Counted from the stretch's first letter, positions 16,338 through 25,323 are shown. The stretch is DNA of 64,000 nucleotides from Pseudomonas vancouverensis (GCF_004348895.1 NZ_RRZK01000009.1:124001-188000), one strand, 5' to 3'. Translations and numbers: made by a program. Notes: a model not told the origin generated them from the letters alone.

Positions 16338-18125
16338 ATGACGACGACAGTGGGCGACTTCCTGATTGAACGGCTCAGTGAATGGGGCGTGACACGAATT
16401 TTTGGTTATCCGGGGGACGGCATCAACGGTGTATTCGGAGCCTTGAGTCGGGCCGGCGGCAAGATCGAATTCATTCAGGCCAGGCATGAGGAGATGGCGG
16501 CCTTCATGGCCTCAGCGCATGCCAAATTCACCGGGGAGTTGGGTGTGTGCATTGCAACCTCCGGCCCTGGTGCGTCGCATTTGATTACCGGGCTTTACGA
16601 TGCACGGATGGATCACATGCCGGTACTGGCGATTGTCGGCCAGCAAGCTCGCGCGGCGCTCGGTGGGCACTATCAGCAGGAACTGGATCTGCTGTCGATG
16701 TTCAAGGACGTCGCAGGCGCCTATGTCCAGCAGGCCTCGGTACCGGCACAAGTCCGTCATTTGCTTGACCGCGCGGTGCGCATTGCATTGGGTGAACGTC
16801 GCGTAACGGCCCTCATCCTGCCGAACGACCTGCAGGACGTCGAGTACGAGGCTCCGGGCAGGGCCCACGGCACCGTCCATTCCGGTGTCGGTTATGCGAA
16901 GCCCAAAGTCATCCCCTATGAAGCGGATCTGCAGCGTGCTGCCGAGTTGTTGAACGCGGGTGAAAAGGTCGCGATTCTGGTCGGCGCAGGTGCACTGGAG
17001 GCGACGGATCAAGTGATTGCCGTGGCGGAAAAACTCGGTGCCGGCGTGGCCAAGGCATTACTCGGCAAAGCCGTGTTGCCTGATGAATTACCCTGGGTCA
17101 CCGGCAGCATCGGACTACTCGGCACCGAACCCAGCTACAAGTTGATGAGCGAGTGCGACACCCTGCTGATGATCGGTTCGGGTTTCCCCTATTCGGAGTT
17201 TCTCCCCAAGGAAGGTCAGGCACGCGGTGTGCAGATAGACTTGCAGCCCGGCATGCTCAGTCTGCGTTATCCCATGGAGGTCAATCTGGTCGGCGATGCT
17301 GGTGAGACGCTGGCGGCGTTGTTGCCACTGCTTGAACAGAAGACTTCGCGCAAGTGGCGCAAAAAGGTAGAAGGGTGGCGTAGCCGCTGGGACAAAACCC
17401 TGGAAAAGCGCGCGTTGGCAAAAGCAAAACCGATCAATCCGCAACGGGTGGTGTTTGAACTGTCGCCGCGTCTGCCAGAGCTGTCGATCATCACCAGCGA
17501 TTCCGGTTCATGCGCCAACTGGTACGCCCGTGACTTGAAGATCCGCCGTGGCATGAAGTGCTCATTGTCCGGCGGACTGGCGTCGATGGGTGCCGCCGTG
17601 CCCTATGCCATTGCCGCAAAATTCGCTTTCCCGGAACGGCCAGTCATCGCGCTGGTGGGAGATGGGGCGATGCAGATGAACAACATGGCTGAGCTGATCA
17701 CCGTCGCCAAATATTGGCGGCAATGGAAAAGTCCCAAATGGATCTGCGCAGTATTCAACAACGAAGACTTGAATCAGGTCACCTGGGAGCAACGGGTCAT
17801 GGAAGGCGACCCAAAGTTTGAGGCGTCGCAGAACATCCCGGACGTGCCTTATCACCTGTTCGCCATTTCCATCGGATTGAAGGGAATCTTCGTTTCGCGC
17901 GAAGAGGACGTGGCGGCGGCGTGGGAGCAGGCGTTGGCCAGCGACGTTCCGGTATTGATCGAGTTCAAGACCGACCCGAATGTTCCGCCGCTGCCACCGC
18001 ACATCAAGCTGGAACAGGCGAAAAAGTTCGCCACGACGTTGCTCAAAGGTGATCCCGACGAAGCGGGTGTGCTCGTGCAAACCGCCAAGCAAGTGTTGGG
18101 TGCCGTTCTTCCACGCAAGAAGTAA
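16338..18125 (+). CDS. ThDP-dependent pyruvate oxidase-like enzyme
   Basis: 595 residues from the ATG at 16338, with GAGGG just before; this start aligns with the family. Layout: N-terminal PYR domain with the catalytic Glu (E51/E52, RHEEMAAF), a middle FAD/ADP-like domain, and a C-terminal PP domain with the ThDP motif VGDGAMQMNN near 439-448. It resembles PoxB and YdaP-type pyruvate oxidases, which make acetate and CO2 and pass electrons to quinone. The C-terminal PoxB membrane helix is not obvious, so it may be soluble. YdaP-type genes are commonly in the general stress response. Confidence 0.85.
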   Translation: MTTTVGDFLIERLSEWGVTRIFGYPGDGINGVFGALSRAGGKIEFIQARHEEMAAFMASAHAKFTGELGVCIATSGPGASHLITGLYDARMDHMPVLAIVGQQARAALGGHYQQELDLLSMFKDVAGAYVQQASVPAQVRHLLDRAVRIALGERRVTALILPNDLQDVEYEAPGRAHGTVHSGVGYAKPKVIPYEADLQRAAELLNAGEKVAILVGAGALEATDQVIAVAEKLGAGVAKALLGKAVLPDELPWVTGSIGLLGTEPSYKLMSECDTLLMIGSGFPYSEFLPKEGQARGVQIDLQPGMLSLRYPMEVNLVGDAGETLAALLPLLEQKTSRKWRKKVEGWRSRWDKTLEKRALAKAKPINPQRVVFELSPRLPELSIITSDSGSCANWYARDLKIRRGMKCSLSGGLASMGAAVPYAIAAKFAFPERPVIALVGDGAMQMNNMAELITVAKYWRQWKSPKWICAVFNNEDLNQVTWEQRVMEGDPKFEASQNIPDVPYHLFAISIGLKGIFVSREEDVAAAWEQALASDVPVLIEFKTDPNVPPLPPHIKLEQAKKFATTLLKGDPDEAGVLVQTAKQVLGAVLPRKK

Positions 18126-18204
18126 GCGCCTCCCGCCCGTGAGGTCAGGCAAGGCAAATTGAGGTTGGCGACTTGCTTGACTCCGGGTCGCAGGAGGATT
18201 CCCC

Positions 18205-18672
18205 ATGCGCAAAAACATCAGTGCTCAGGACTTGCAGATTGACCTGGAGGGTGCGAATGAGAAGGGCCTGTTCAAATGGCTGTTAGCCAGTTTTTTAATG
18301 GGTAAACGGATTCAATCCGAGATTGCCGCACAAGCCTACCGAGTGATCGTCGACCAGTACCAACGTGATAGTCCAGGCAAGCTCGCCAAAACTACGCAAC
18401 GCGAGCTCGTAGCGATGCTCGGTGAAGCGCATTACGTTCGCTACGACGAAACCACTGCGGCGCGACTTTTGGCGCTGGCGGCCAGACTCAGCGCAGAATA
18501 TGAGGGAAAGGTGTTGAATATGGTGAGCGCCAGTGCTGATCGTCAGGACTTTGAGCGCAGGCTTACTGCTTTCGAAGGGATTGGCCCCAAGACCGTAGAG
18601 ATTTTCATGCGTGAAGCTGCACGAGTATTCAGTAAAAAGCTTCTGTGTACGCCACTCCGGAAGAAATCATAG
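18205..18672 (+). CDS. Small helix-hairpin-helix protein, endonuclease III-like
   Basis: 155 residues. The most telling segment is the HhH motif FEGIGPKTVEIFMREAA at 123-139, as in HhH-GPD DNA glycosylases. The N-terminal half is helical (GLFKWLLASFLMGKRI). The protein is shorter than Nth (about 210) and lacks both the Lys/Asp catalytic arrangement I would expect after the HhH and the C-terminal FeS cysteines; it ends soon after the motif in KKLLCTPLRKKS. It may be a truncated relative or a non-catalytic DNA-binding family. GGAGG ribosome site precedes the ATG. It follows the ThDP gene by about 80 bases. Confidence 0.65.
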   Translation: MRKNISAQDLQIDLEGANEKGLFKWLLASFLMGKRIQSEIAAQAYRVIVDQYQRDSPGKLAKTTQRELVAMLGEAHYVRYDETTAARLLALAARLSAEYEGKVLNMVSASADRQDFERRLTAFEGIGPKTVEIFMREAARVFSKKLLCTPLRKKS

Positions 18673-18806
18673 GGCAGGCTGAACTGGCGGGTTTGACTTA
18701 GATTTGAGTCGCCAAAGTCTCTGACAATGCCAGATGCAATGGTGGAGGTGACTCATCCGGAACATCTACGCGGGTAGTTGTGGGGGATTGGCAACAACTG
18801 GTTGTG

Positions 18807-18842
18807 AAATCGCTAAGCATGCTCCTTGACTAGCGATTTTTT
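18807..18842 (+). terminator. Rho-independent terminator
   Basis: AAATCGCTA (18807-18815) pairs with TAGCGATTT (18831-18839), followed by a run of T to 18842. It closes the ThDP-HhH transcript. Confidence 0.75.
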
Positions 18843-18892
18843 CATACGAGACTGAATGAGCCCCTATCCCACCGTTTCGAGGTTCGCTCGCC

Positions 18893-19132
18893 ATGATTTC
18901 GAAGCTTGAGCTGAGGCACATCATTGAATGCGGATTTCTGCCTCTTTCCTGTACGTGTACGGTTAATCCGGACGGATCGTTGATGATCAAGGTGTTCGAG
19001 CCATCCACTGACCGTATTGAGCTTCTGGTCACTGCTATTTCGACTGAAAACCTGACGTCGAGTCGAGCAATAGCGAATCTGATCGGAGAGCTACGGAGTG
19101 AAATGAGCTCAAGGAAAACGGCATTTCACTGA
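18893..19132 (+). CDS. DUF1652 protein
   Basis: 79 residues. The opening LELRHIIECGFLPLSCTC and the mid segment NPDGSLMIKVFEP are the signature of DUF1652, a small family nearly confined to Pseudomonas and present in many copies per genome. The function is unknown. The protein is soluble and compact with conserved Cys residues at 13, 20 and 22. It is convergent with the receiver-domain gene that ends two bases after its stop. Confidence 0.85.
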   Translation: MISKLELRHIIECGFLPLSCTCTVNPDGSLMIKVFEPSTDRIELLVTAISTENLTSSRAIANLIGELRSEMSSRKTAFH

Positions 19133-19133
19133 G

Positions 19134-19544
19134 CTAGATTTTATGTATTGGATTGTCTGGCTGCAGGAAAGAGGTTGCGGCGATCACGAGGTCGTCCAGA
19201 GACCAGGGTTTGAGGAGATAGATGGTGGAGGGCGGTATCGTCGTCGAATCGAGTAAGTAGCCAGACGTCAAAATCGCCCCGATGGAAGGCCATTTCTCCC
19301 TCACCATTTGAATAAATTCAGTGCCTTGAATTTGGCCTGGAACGTTATGGTCAACAATTACCAGGCGGCACTGTCCGTGTCCTTGCAGCAAATAAGTCAA
19401 AGCATTGTCCGCTGTATCAAAAGCAACAGCTTCAGCTCCTATTTCCTTGACGATGTCACACATCAGCGAGCGAAGCATTGGATCATCTTCAACAACGATG
19501 ATCTCTCCTTCAATAGGCAATATTCCTTCCCAATTTACGTTCAC
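19134..19544 (-). CDS. Single-domain response regulator (receiver only)
   Basis: 136 residues if the GTG at 19544, with AAGGA upstream, is the start. It is a receiver domain alone: acidic pocket D20-D21 (VEDD), phospho-acceptor D65 (VIVDHN), T93/S94 switch and K112 (LLKPW). There is no output domain, so it would signal by protein contacts, as CheY-like FixJ-type proteins do. No histidine kinase gene is near. A longer in-frame start at 19634 would add 30 unsupported residues. Confidence 0.8.
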   Translation of the reverse strand: MNVNWEGILPIEGEIIVVEDDPMLRSLMCDIVKEIGAEAVAFDTADNALTYLLQGHGQCRLVIVDHNVPGQIQGTEFIQMVREKWPSIGAILTSGYLLDSTTIPPSTIYLLKPWSLDDLVIAATSFLQPDNPIHKI

Positions 19545-19677
19545 GCTGCGAGTCCTTAGCCGGCCAGCCGTTCCGACATGATTGAGACCAGTCTCTAGTG
19601 TATGCCGAATTATAAGAGTTACAGAGCTGGCCACTGAGCGTCTGAGACTCCTCAGAAGGGCATTAGCGCCCGTATGG

Positions 19678-20046
19678 TTAATGCCCCTTGTGGTTCTTTT
19701 TTAACCCGCGCAGGTTCATGAGAAATAGGCTGATCTGCAGCAAAATTAGAGCGTAGGCTCCAGCATAGGCACCCCAGATGACCCACAGGATGTTGCTTAA
19801 AATGAAACAGATGAAACCAGTCATTCTCTTGGACGGGCGTTGAGACGCGATCAGCCACGCAGCCAGTACGGTCACCACCATTGCAGGCCATTGAACCCAA
19901 TCAATGTAGGCCAAAGCACTTCCCTCATGGGGTTCGCTGTCTGCGACGTTTATGGGGATGCGAACGTATAGATATCTGATCGTCCAGGCACTCGGTATAG
20001 ATATGGCAGCAGATGCAAAAAATTCATAATTTCTCGCGAAGAACAT
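19678..20046 (-). CDS. Small integral membrane protein, unknown function
   Basis: 122 residues with probable membrane helices at about 8-28, 48-68, 74-90 and 93-112. The C-terminal part has repeated aromatic and small residues (SNILWVIWGAYAGAYALILL) and ends LFLMNLRGLKKN with positive charges on the cytoplasmic side. A similar pattern occurs in small Pseudomonas membrane proteins without known role. It is divergent from the formaldehyde-dehydrogenase-like gene, with GTCCG...CGGAC (20090-20110) between them. Confidence 0.6.
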   Translation of the reverse strand: MFFARNYEFFASAAISIPSAWTIRYLYVRIPINVADSEPHEGSALAYIDWVQWPAMVVTVLAAWLIASQRPSKRMTGFICFILSNILWVIWGAYAGAYALILLQISLFLMNLRGLKKNHKGH

Positions 20047-20163
20047 GACGTTTTACCACTCGTCAGGCCTCCACTTCATTGGTTTGAACGTCCGTTCTGT
20101 TCTCCCGGACAGATAAGTCTGAGCAGGCGAAATTTCTCTTCGTTTTGCTAATGGGAGAACAAC

Positions 20164-21303
20164 ATGAAAGCCATCGTTTACAACGGCCCGCGCGATGTCA
20201 GCGTGCAAAACGTCGCGGATGCCAAAATTGAAAAGCCAACCGATGTTCTGGTACGAATCACCACGACCAACATCTGCGGTTCAGACCTGCATATGTACGA
20301 AGGGCGCACGTCCATGGAAACAGGACGGGTTTTTGGACATGAGAATCTTGGTGAGGTGATTGAGGTCGGGGCAGGGGTAGACCGAGTTAAGATCGGCGAC
20401 CGCGTTTGCCTGCCGTTCAACATTGGCTGTGGATTCTGCGAGAACTGCGAAAAGGGCCTTACCGGTTTTTGCCTGACCGCCAATCCAGGCAGTGCCGGTG
20501 CCGCTTACGGCTTTGCCGAAATGGGCCCCTATCAAGGTGGACAGGCGGAACTGCTTCGCGTGCCCTACGGTGACTTCAATTGCCTGATACTGCCCGAGGA
20601 TGCGCAAGAGCGTGAAGATGACTACGTGATGCTGTCCGATATCTTCCCGACCGGGTGGCATGCCACTGAACTGGCGGGCCTGTTACCGGGGGAAAGCATT
20701 GCCATTTACGGTGCCGGCCCGGTCGGCTTGATGGCCGCACATTCCGCCATGATCAAAGGCGCTTCCCAAGTATTCGTGGTCGACAATCACCCTGACCGTT
20801 TAAAGCTTGCTGCACAGATGGGCGCCACGCCGATCAACTCGTTGGAGAAAGAGGCAGTGGATCAGATTCTCAATCTGACTCATGGCAAAGGTACTGATCG
20901 CGGATGCGAGTGCGTGGGTTATCAGTGCTGCGATAAGCATGGCCATGAAGCCAATCACCTGACCATGAACAACCTCGTGGCTTCGACCAAGGCGACTGGT
21001 GGCATTGGCGTTGTAGGCGTATTTGTTCCGGAAGATCCTGGTGCAAAAAATGAACTCGCGAAGGTAGGCAAAATGGCCTTCGACTTCGGCGCGTTCTGGT
21101 TTAAGGGGCAACAGATTCGAACTGGGCAAGCCAACGTCAAAGCTTACAACCGTCGCTTGGCCGAGTTGATTCACCACGGTCGCGCCAACCCAGCGCAGAT
21201 CATTTCTCATCGGTTGAAGCTCGCCGAAGGGCCGGATGCCTATAAACATTTCGATGCACGTGACAATGGTTGGACAAAGGTTGTGCTCAAGCCTGCTGCT
21301 TGA
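20164..21303 (+). CDS. Zinc alcohol dehydrogenase, glutathione-independent formaldehyde dehydrogenase-like
   Basis: 379 residues. Catalytic zinc ligands appear as C38 and H59-E60, with D159 as the third ligand as in FdhA of P. putida. The structural zinc lobe is C89, C92, C95 and C103, and the NAD motif is GAGPVG at 183-188. The insert with VGYQCCDKHGHEANHL near 255-270 also matches the formaldehyde dehydrogenase group, which oxidises formaldehyde by internal NAD recycling. It is followed 73 bases later by an SDR and could be cotranscribed with it. The substrate may be another short aldehyde. Confidence 0.85.
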   Translation: MKAIVYNGPRDVSVQNVADAKIEKPTDVLVRITTTNICGSDLHMYEGRTSMETGRVFGHENLGEVIEVGAGVDRVKIGDRVCLPFNIGCGFCENCEKGLTGFCLTANPGSAGAAYGFAEMGPYQGGQAELLRVPYGDFNCLILPEDAQEREDDYVMLSDIFPTGWHATELAGLLPGESIAIYGAGPVGLMAAHSAMIKGASQVFVVDNHPDRLKLAAQMGATPINSLEKEAVDQILNLTHGKGTDRGCECVGYQCCDKHGHEANHLTMNNLVASTKATGGIGVVGVFVPEDPGAKNELAKVGKMAFDFGAFWFKGQQIRTGQANVKAYNRRLAELIHHGRANPAQIISHRLKLAEGPDAYKHFDARDNGWTKVVLKPAA

Positions 21304-21376
21304 TTGGGTCAATCAAACGGGTGCGCCGACAGCGTGATTGCCGGTGCACTTCTCTGAACGATGGAGGGAGCGTGTA

Positions 21377-22234
21377 ATGAAAAACTATCCAACCCCACCC
21401 TTTAAGCCGCAGCAACAACCTATTCCTGGAGAGCAAGGCCGGATGGAGCCGTATCCTGATTGCGGTGAAAGCAGCTACAAGGGATCGGGACGCTTGGTCA
21501 ACAAGATTGCCTTGATCACTGGTGGCGACAGCGGTATCGGGCGCGCGGTGGCCATCGCCTTTGCTCGGGAGGGTGCCGATGTCGCGATTTCGTATCTGAA
21601 TGAGCACGAGGATGCGAAGGAAACCGCGCGTTGGGTTGAAGAGGCCGGACGCCAATGTGTGCTTCTGCCGGGAGATCTTGCCAATCATGAGCACTGTTTG
21701 GAGATCGTGAAGGGCACGGTGGCGAAGTTTGGGCGGATCGATGTCCTGGTGAACAACGCCGCCTTCCAGATGACTTACGAGACACTGGAGGAGATTCCAG
21801 ATGAAGACTGGTTGCGGGCGTTCGATGTCAATGTCACGGCGATGTTTCGGCTGTGTAAAGCGTCACTTCCCCACATGGGCGAAGGCGGCTCGATCATCAA
21901 CACCAGTTCGGTGAATTCCGATATGCCCAATCCAACCCTGTTGCCTTACGCCACCACCAAGGGCGCAATCGCGAACTTCACTGCCGGCCTCGCGCAAATG
22001 CTGGGCAAGAGAGGGATTCGAGTGAACAGCGTGGCACCCGGGCCGATCTGGACACCCTTGATTCCGTCGACGATGACCGAGGAGGCGGTTAAAAACTTTG
22101 GTGCAAATACTCCCTTGGGTCGCCCTGGGCAGCCGGTCGAGGTCGCTCCCATCTACGTGCTATTGGCGTCAGATGAGGGGAGTTACATCTCGGGCGAGCG
22201 CTACGGTGTCACGGGCGGGAAACCAATTCTCTAG
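21377..22234 (+). CDS. SDR-family oxidoreductase, YghA/general-stress type
   Basis: 285 residues from the ATG at 21377, preceded by GGAGGGAG; the upstream 13 in-frame codons are unlikely to be translated. The N-terminal 40-residue tail rich in Pro and Gln (PPFKPQQQPIPG) before the Rossmann fold is characteristic of the YghA/GsiB-associated stress SDRs. TGGDSGIG is at 48-55, the NNAA variant of NNAG is present, and the catalytic set is Ser in NTSSVNS plus YATTK. It probably reduces aldehydes with NADPH. It follows the ADH gene at a distance that allows cotranscription. Confidence 0.9.
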   Translation: MKNYPTPPFKPQQQPIPGEQGRMEPYPDCGESSYKGSGRLVNKIALITGGDSGIGRAVAIAFAREGADVAISYLNEHEDAKETARWVEEAGRQCVLLPGDLANHEHCLEIVKGTVAKFGRIDVLVNNAAFQMTYETLEEIPDEDWLRAFDVNVTAMFRLCKASLPHMGEGGSIINTSSVNSDMPNPTLLPYATTKGAIANFTAGLAQMLGKRGIRVNSVAPGPIWTPLIPSTMTEEAVKNFGANTPLGRPGQPVEVAPIYVLLASDEGSYISGERYGVTGGKPIL

Positions 22235-22475
22235 TTTTGGCCCTTGTCTGCTCGCGATAAAGGCAGGAAAAACACATGGCTTCATCCCCTGAAAGACAGG
22301 AGGAGTATTCGTTTGATTGCAGTCGAAAGCGAGACAAGATGGAGTGAGCTAATGTGTATAAATTCGTCTTCCTGGCCACAATGCCCAATCAGCTCGTCCC
22401 TGACGTGGCCAGTGAGGCGAACTCATCTTGCCTCCTCTCGTAGTTGATAACCCCCTCGGTAATGACGCCGGAAGT

Positions 22476-22500
22476 CCCCCACTTTTGGGGCATTTTTTTT
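22476..22500 (+). terminator. Rho-independent terminator
   Basis: CCCCCA-CTTT-TGGGG stem followed by CA and eight T. About 240 bases after the stress SDR gene, and probably its terminator. Confidence 0.8.
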
Positions 22501-22596
22501 AGGCGACCGCTCTAGATCTGAGCAATCCAATTGGCTTAAATATTGCTCCCGTCCTGCTATTCGACCATTTACTGGTCATTTCTGGAGAATGGCGCC

Positions 22597-22698
22597 GTGT
22601 GGAAACATCCGCTACTACTCGGAGTTACATTTGGATTCGGGATCTTTACATTTGGTTTGTTCGCGAGCGTTATCGTCGTGCAATGCCTTCTATGTTAA
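22597..22698 (+). CDS. Possible 33-residue hydrophobic membrane peptide
   Basis: GTG start with GGAG ten bases upstream. The reading is MWKHPLLLGVTFGFGIF followed by TFGLFASVIVVQCLLC: one uninterrupted transmembrane-like segment after a short positive N-terminus, then TAA. The hydrophobic pattern is unlikely by chance, but overlapping frames (for example an ATG at 22589) are also open. It precedes the AbrB-like gene by 38 bases. Low confidence. Confidence 0.3.
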   Translation: MWKHPLLLGVTFGFGIFTFGLFASVIVVQCLLC

Positions 22699-22736
22699 CG
22701 ACTCGATTCAGTTACCGAGAGTGGAGCAAGTATCCA

Positions 22737-22925
22737 ATGGGTGATTCTGTGCGGGCGACTGTGAAATGTCAGGACCCAGGCGATGGCAGCGGGGATGTGA
22801 TCATCGATCTTCCTCCGGATGTCCTTGCAGCAATGAACGTCGGTCTCGGGGATTTGTTAACCATCGAGCTGGTTGAAGGATCGATAGTGCTAAGGCCAAT
22901 CCGCGACACTGATGCGAAATCCTGA
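22737..22925 (+). CDS. Small AbrB/MazE-like protein
   Basis: 62 residues from the ATG at 22737, with GGAG upstream. The pattern VIIDLPPDVLAAMNVGLGDLLTIELVEGSIVLRPI has the form of a swapped-hairpin AbrB fold as in MazE/SpoVT antitoxins, with the typical LGDLLTIE and a closing VLRP strand. No toxin gene of PemK/MazF type follows, so it is either a solitary regulator or an antitoxin relic. In the same frame an open reading extends 46 codons further upstream but lacks a good start. Confidence 0.6.
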   Translation: MGDSVRATVKCQDPGDGSGDVIIDLPPDVLAAMNVGLGDLLTIELVEGSIVLRPIRDTDAKS

Positions 22926-22960
22926 GGCTCGAATCGGCCAACGACGATCGGTCACAAGCG

Positions 22961-22990
22961 GCTGCTTTTGGCCGTTCTCTGCCGGTCGTC
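22961..22990 (+). repeat. Dispersed intergenic TTGGCCG repeat
   Basis: GGCTGCTTTTGGCCGTT followed by CTCTGCCGGTCGTC. The core and tail match the copy at 45452-45480 and, reversed, 42837-42873. Confidence 0.5.
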
Positions 22991-23074
22991 ATTCCCTCGT
23001 TCGCTGGTCAAACTGGCTGCGAATGACGGGGCTGTAACGCTGCAGGGGGAGGAACAAATCCGTTCAACTCCAAT

Positions 23075-23101
23075 AGCCCAACTGCCTGCCGGGCTTTTTT
23101 T
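23075..23101 (+). terminator. Rho-independent terminator
   Basis: AGCCC (23075-23079) and GGGCT (23091-23095) with an 11-base loop, followed by six more T. It would end the AbrB-like transcript. Confidence 0.6.
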
Positions 23102-23194
23102 ACTGCCCGCTCATCTACTCAGTCGCACACTTTTTACCTATCAACTTCAAACCATTACGGCCCAGAAAAGCTGGACCTCATAGGTGAGGTGAGT

Positions 23195-23413
23195 ATGTCT
23201 AACGAATTCATTTTCCAAAACCAAACACAAGGCTCTGATCCATCCAAGTCTGAGCCAGATTCAGATGAACCGATGCTAGATCCAGACGATCCGAACAAAT
23301 ACGATCCGTTGAAAAATCCAGGTGATGATCGTCCAGAAGACTGGAAGGATCCAGGTGAGAGGACTACCCCGGAGGCGGATGAACAGACACCGCTTTCAGA
23401 CGATAGGAGATAG
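23195..23413 (+). CDS. Small acidic Asp/Pro-rich protein
   Basis: 72 residues from the ATG at 23195, behind a strong GGTGAGGTGAG leader; a GTG two codons earlier is in frame. The composition is strongly acidic and probably disordered, with repeated D-P steps (MLDPDDPNKYDPLKNPGDD). No domain is recognised. Similar small acidic proteins occur in Pseudomonas without known role. Followed by a clear terminator. Confidence 0.6.
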   Translation: MSNEFIFQNQTQGSDPSKSEPDSDEPMLDPDDPNKYDPLKNPGDDRPEDWKDPGERTTPEADEQTPLSDDRR

Positions 23414-23548
23414 GAGAGAAAGTCCGGTCAGTGAACTTCTTGGGAAGGCTTGGACGTCGATAGTCGGATTGTGCGACGTACGCAATCAACACCGATAGCC
23501 CCACACACTGTCCTCTGATGCTTTAGGCGGGGAGGGGACGAGAAAATG

Positions 23549-23574
23549 AAAAGCCCGCCAGGTAGCGGGCTTTT
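23549..23574. terminator. Bidirectional terminator
   Basis: AAAAGCCCGC (23549-23558), loop CAGGTA, GCGGGCTTTT (23565-23574). Perfect 10-base arms with A and T tracts suit both the acidic-protein gene and the convergent acyl-CoA ligase. Confidence 0.85.
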
Positions 23575-23608
23575 ACGTTGGAGGGCTTAGGCCATCCGTA
23601 GAGCAATA

Positions 23609-25240
23609 CTACTTTTTGGACACCACAATCGATGTGGTTTCCAGATCCCACGTAGTCTGGGTTTTACCTTCATCGCGCAGCAGATACTTCAACACCCGGC
23701 CTTGAGGGTTCTTCGGCAAGCTGCTGCGGAACTCGATATAGCGGGGCAGGGCATAGTAGGGCACAGAGTCGGTGGCCCAGTGGAACAGCTCCTCTGGAGC
23801 AAGCGTGGCACCCTCATGCAGAACAGCCGTGACTTTCACGTCGTCCTCGCCCTTGTCCGACGGCACGGCATGTACCGCCACTTCAGCCAGCGCCGGATGA
23901 ACAGCGAAAGCGGCTTCCATTTCAAAGCTGGAAATGTTTTCACCGCGACGGCGCAAGTAGTCCTTCTTGCGATCGACGAAATAGAAGAACCCGTCGTCAT
24001 CGAATTTGCCGATGTCGCCGGTGTGGAACCACATGTTGCGCATCAACTTCTGGGTGTCTTCCGGACGGCGCCAGTAGCCCTGGAACATGATGTCCGGGCG
24101 CAGTGGACGCACAACGATTTCACCGGCGCTGTTCGGCGCGACTTCTTGATCGAGGTCGTCGACGATGCGTACGTCGAAGTCCGGGATACGTTTACCCGAT
24201 GATCCGGGTGCTGCGTATTCACCGGCAGCCAGCGAGGTGATAACGCAGGCTTCAGTCAGTCCATAGCCATTGCCGCCGACCAGCTTGGTACCGAAGCGTT
24301 CACGCCAGATTTTTTTGGTTTCTTCGGTGTAGGGATTGCCGCGTGCGGTATGGATCTGTCCGACACAACGCAGCATGGCTTCATTGTCCGGGGCCTGGGC
24401 GAGGAGGCCGCCCATGCCGCCCAGAATCGAGGCGATGGTGGCTCCGGAGCGCTCGACTTCCTGCCAGAAGTTGGAAACAGAGAAGCGCGGGAGAATCGCG
24501 GCGCGGGCACCCACCAGAATGCTGGCGATAATCGACACGCATAGTGCATTCATGTGGAACAGCGGCAATGGCGTAATCGTTACGTCATCGGCGCTGGCAG
24601 GGCCGGCACGCAGTTGCAGGCGCGCCAGGTTGCACATGAAGTTGTAGCTGATCATGCAGCCCTTGGATGGGCCGGTGGTACCTGATGTGTAGATCAGGCA
24701 GGCGAGATCCGAAGGTTGCGGTTTGGAGGGAAGCGGGGTGGTGTCATGGCCACGGAACTCATCCAATGGCGCTACGCGAATCCGACAATCCACCAAGGCT
24801 TCGGGTGTGCCTCGATAAAGAATATGTTGCACATCCTGCAGCTGTTCAGCCAGCGAGGTCATACGTGGCAGGTAAGCCGATTCGCAGATCACGATGGATG
24901 TTCCGGTGTCGGCGATCTGGTGGCGCAGGAATTCGCCTTTAAGGGCGGTATTGATCGGCACACTCACGGCGCAGAGTTTGTTGATCGCCAGCCAGGTGGT
25001 GACGGCGTCGATATTGTTATCGAGCATGGTCAGCACGGTTTCGCCCGCCTTGACGCCAAGGGTGGCAAGGGCGTTGGCCATTTTTGTAGAAAGTGAGTCA
25101 ACCTGAGCGTATGTGTATAAATCTCCGCTGAAATCCAGCAATACTTTGTCTGGATGCCTTGCTACTGCACGACTTAGCGCATCGATGACAGTGTCTCGTT
25201 CTCCCACTGCCCAGGTGTCTGGATTGCCGCTGCTGCCCAT
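23609..25240 (-). CDS. AMP-forming acyl-CoA ligase (CaiC/FadD-like)
   Basis: 543 residues of the ANL superfamily. Motifs in order: P-loop YTSGTTGPSKG near 180-190, GYGLTEACV near 320, HTGDIG near 415 (its Asp binds the ribose), the RRGENIS hinge near 440 and a C-terminal NPQGRVLKY with the adenylation Lys. It activates a carboxylic acid to its CoA thioester; the group contains crotonobetaine/carnitine-CoA ligases, so the acid may be short or functionalised. It is divergent from the TetR gene, and all the other catabolic genes lie beyond that regulator; the natural role is to start the pathway. Confidence 0.88.
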   Translation of the reverse strand: MGSSGNPDTWAVGERDTVIDALSRAVARHPDKVLLDFSGDLYTYAQVDSLSTKMANALATLGVKAGETVLTMLDNNIDAVTTWLAINKLCAVSVPINTALKGEFLRHQIADTGTSIVICESAYLPRMTSLAEQLQDVQHILYRGTPEALVDCRIRVAPLDEFRGHDTTPLPSKPQPSDLACLIYTSGTTGPSKGCMISYNFMCNLARLQLRAGPASADDVTITPLPLFHMNALCVSIIASILVGARAAILPRFSVSNFWQEVERSGATIASILGGMGGLLAQAPDNEAMLRCVGQIHTARGNPYTEETKKIWRERFGTKLVGGNGYGLTEACVITSLAAGEYAAPGSSGKRIPDFDVRIVDDLDQEVAPNSAGEIVVRPLRPDIMFQGYWRRPEDTQKLMRNMWFHTGDIGKFDDDGFFYFVDRKKDYLRRRGENISSFEMEAAFAVHPALAEVAVHAVPSDKGEDDVKVTAVLHEGATLAPEELFHWATDSVPYYALPRYIEFRSSLPKNPQGRVLKYLLRDEGKTQTTWDLETTSIVVSKK

Positions 25241-25323
25241 GAATTTTCTCCATTTTAGCTACCAACAGCCGTTGGTGTGCCTGATTTTATTTTGAAGGGA
25301 GAATTGGATTCTAAATAGAAATT

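Larger units (their letters stand above)
22235..22736. other. 502-base gap with terminator and a possible small membrane peptide
   Basis: No conventional gene. The segment to 22475 has only short frames without support, including a 23-codon reading from 22276. A strong terminator is at 22476-22500. The part from 22597 to 22698 can encode a hydrophobic 33-residue peptide, listed separately. Confidence 0.5.

Noticed and set aside
18205..18672. Active endonuclease III or DNA methylase call
   Set aside because: The HhH motif is present, but the length and lack of catalytic and FeS residues do not support a functional enzyme name.
22235..22475. Short frames (23-67 codons) after the stress SDR
   Set aside because: They overlap one another in different phases and none has both a ribosome site and a plausible composition.
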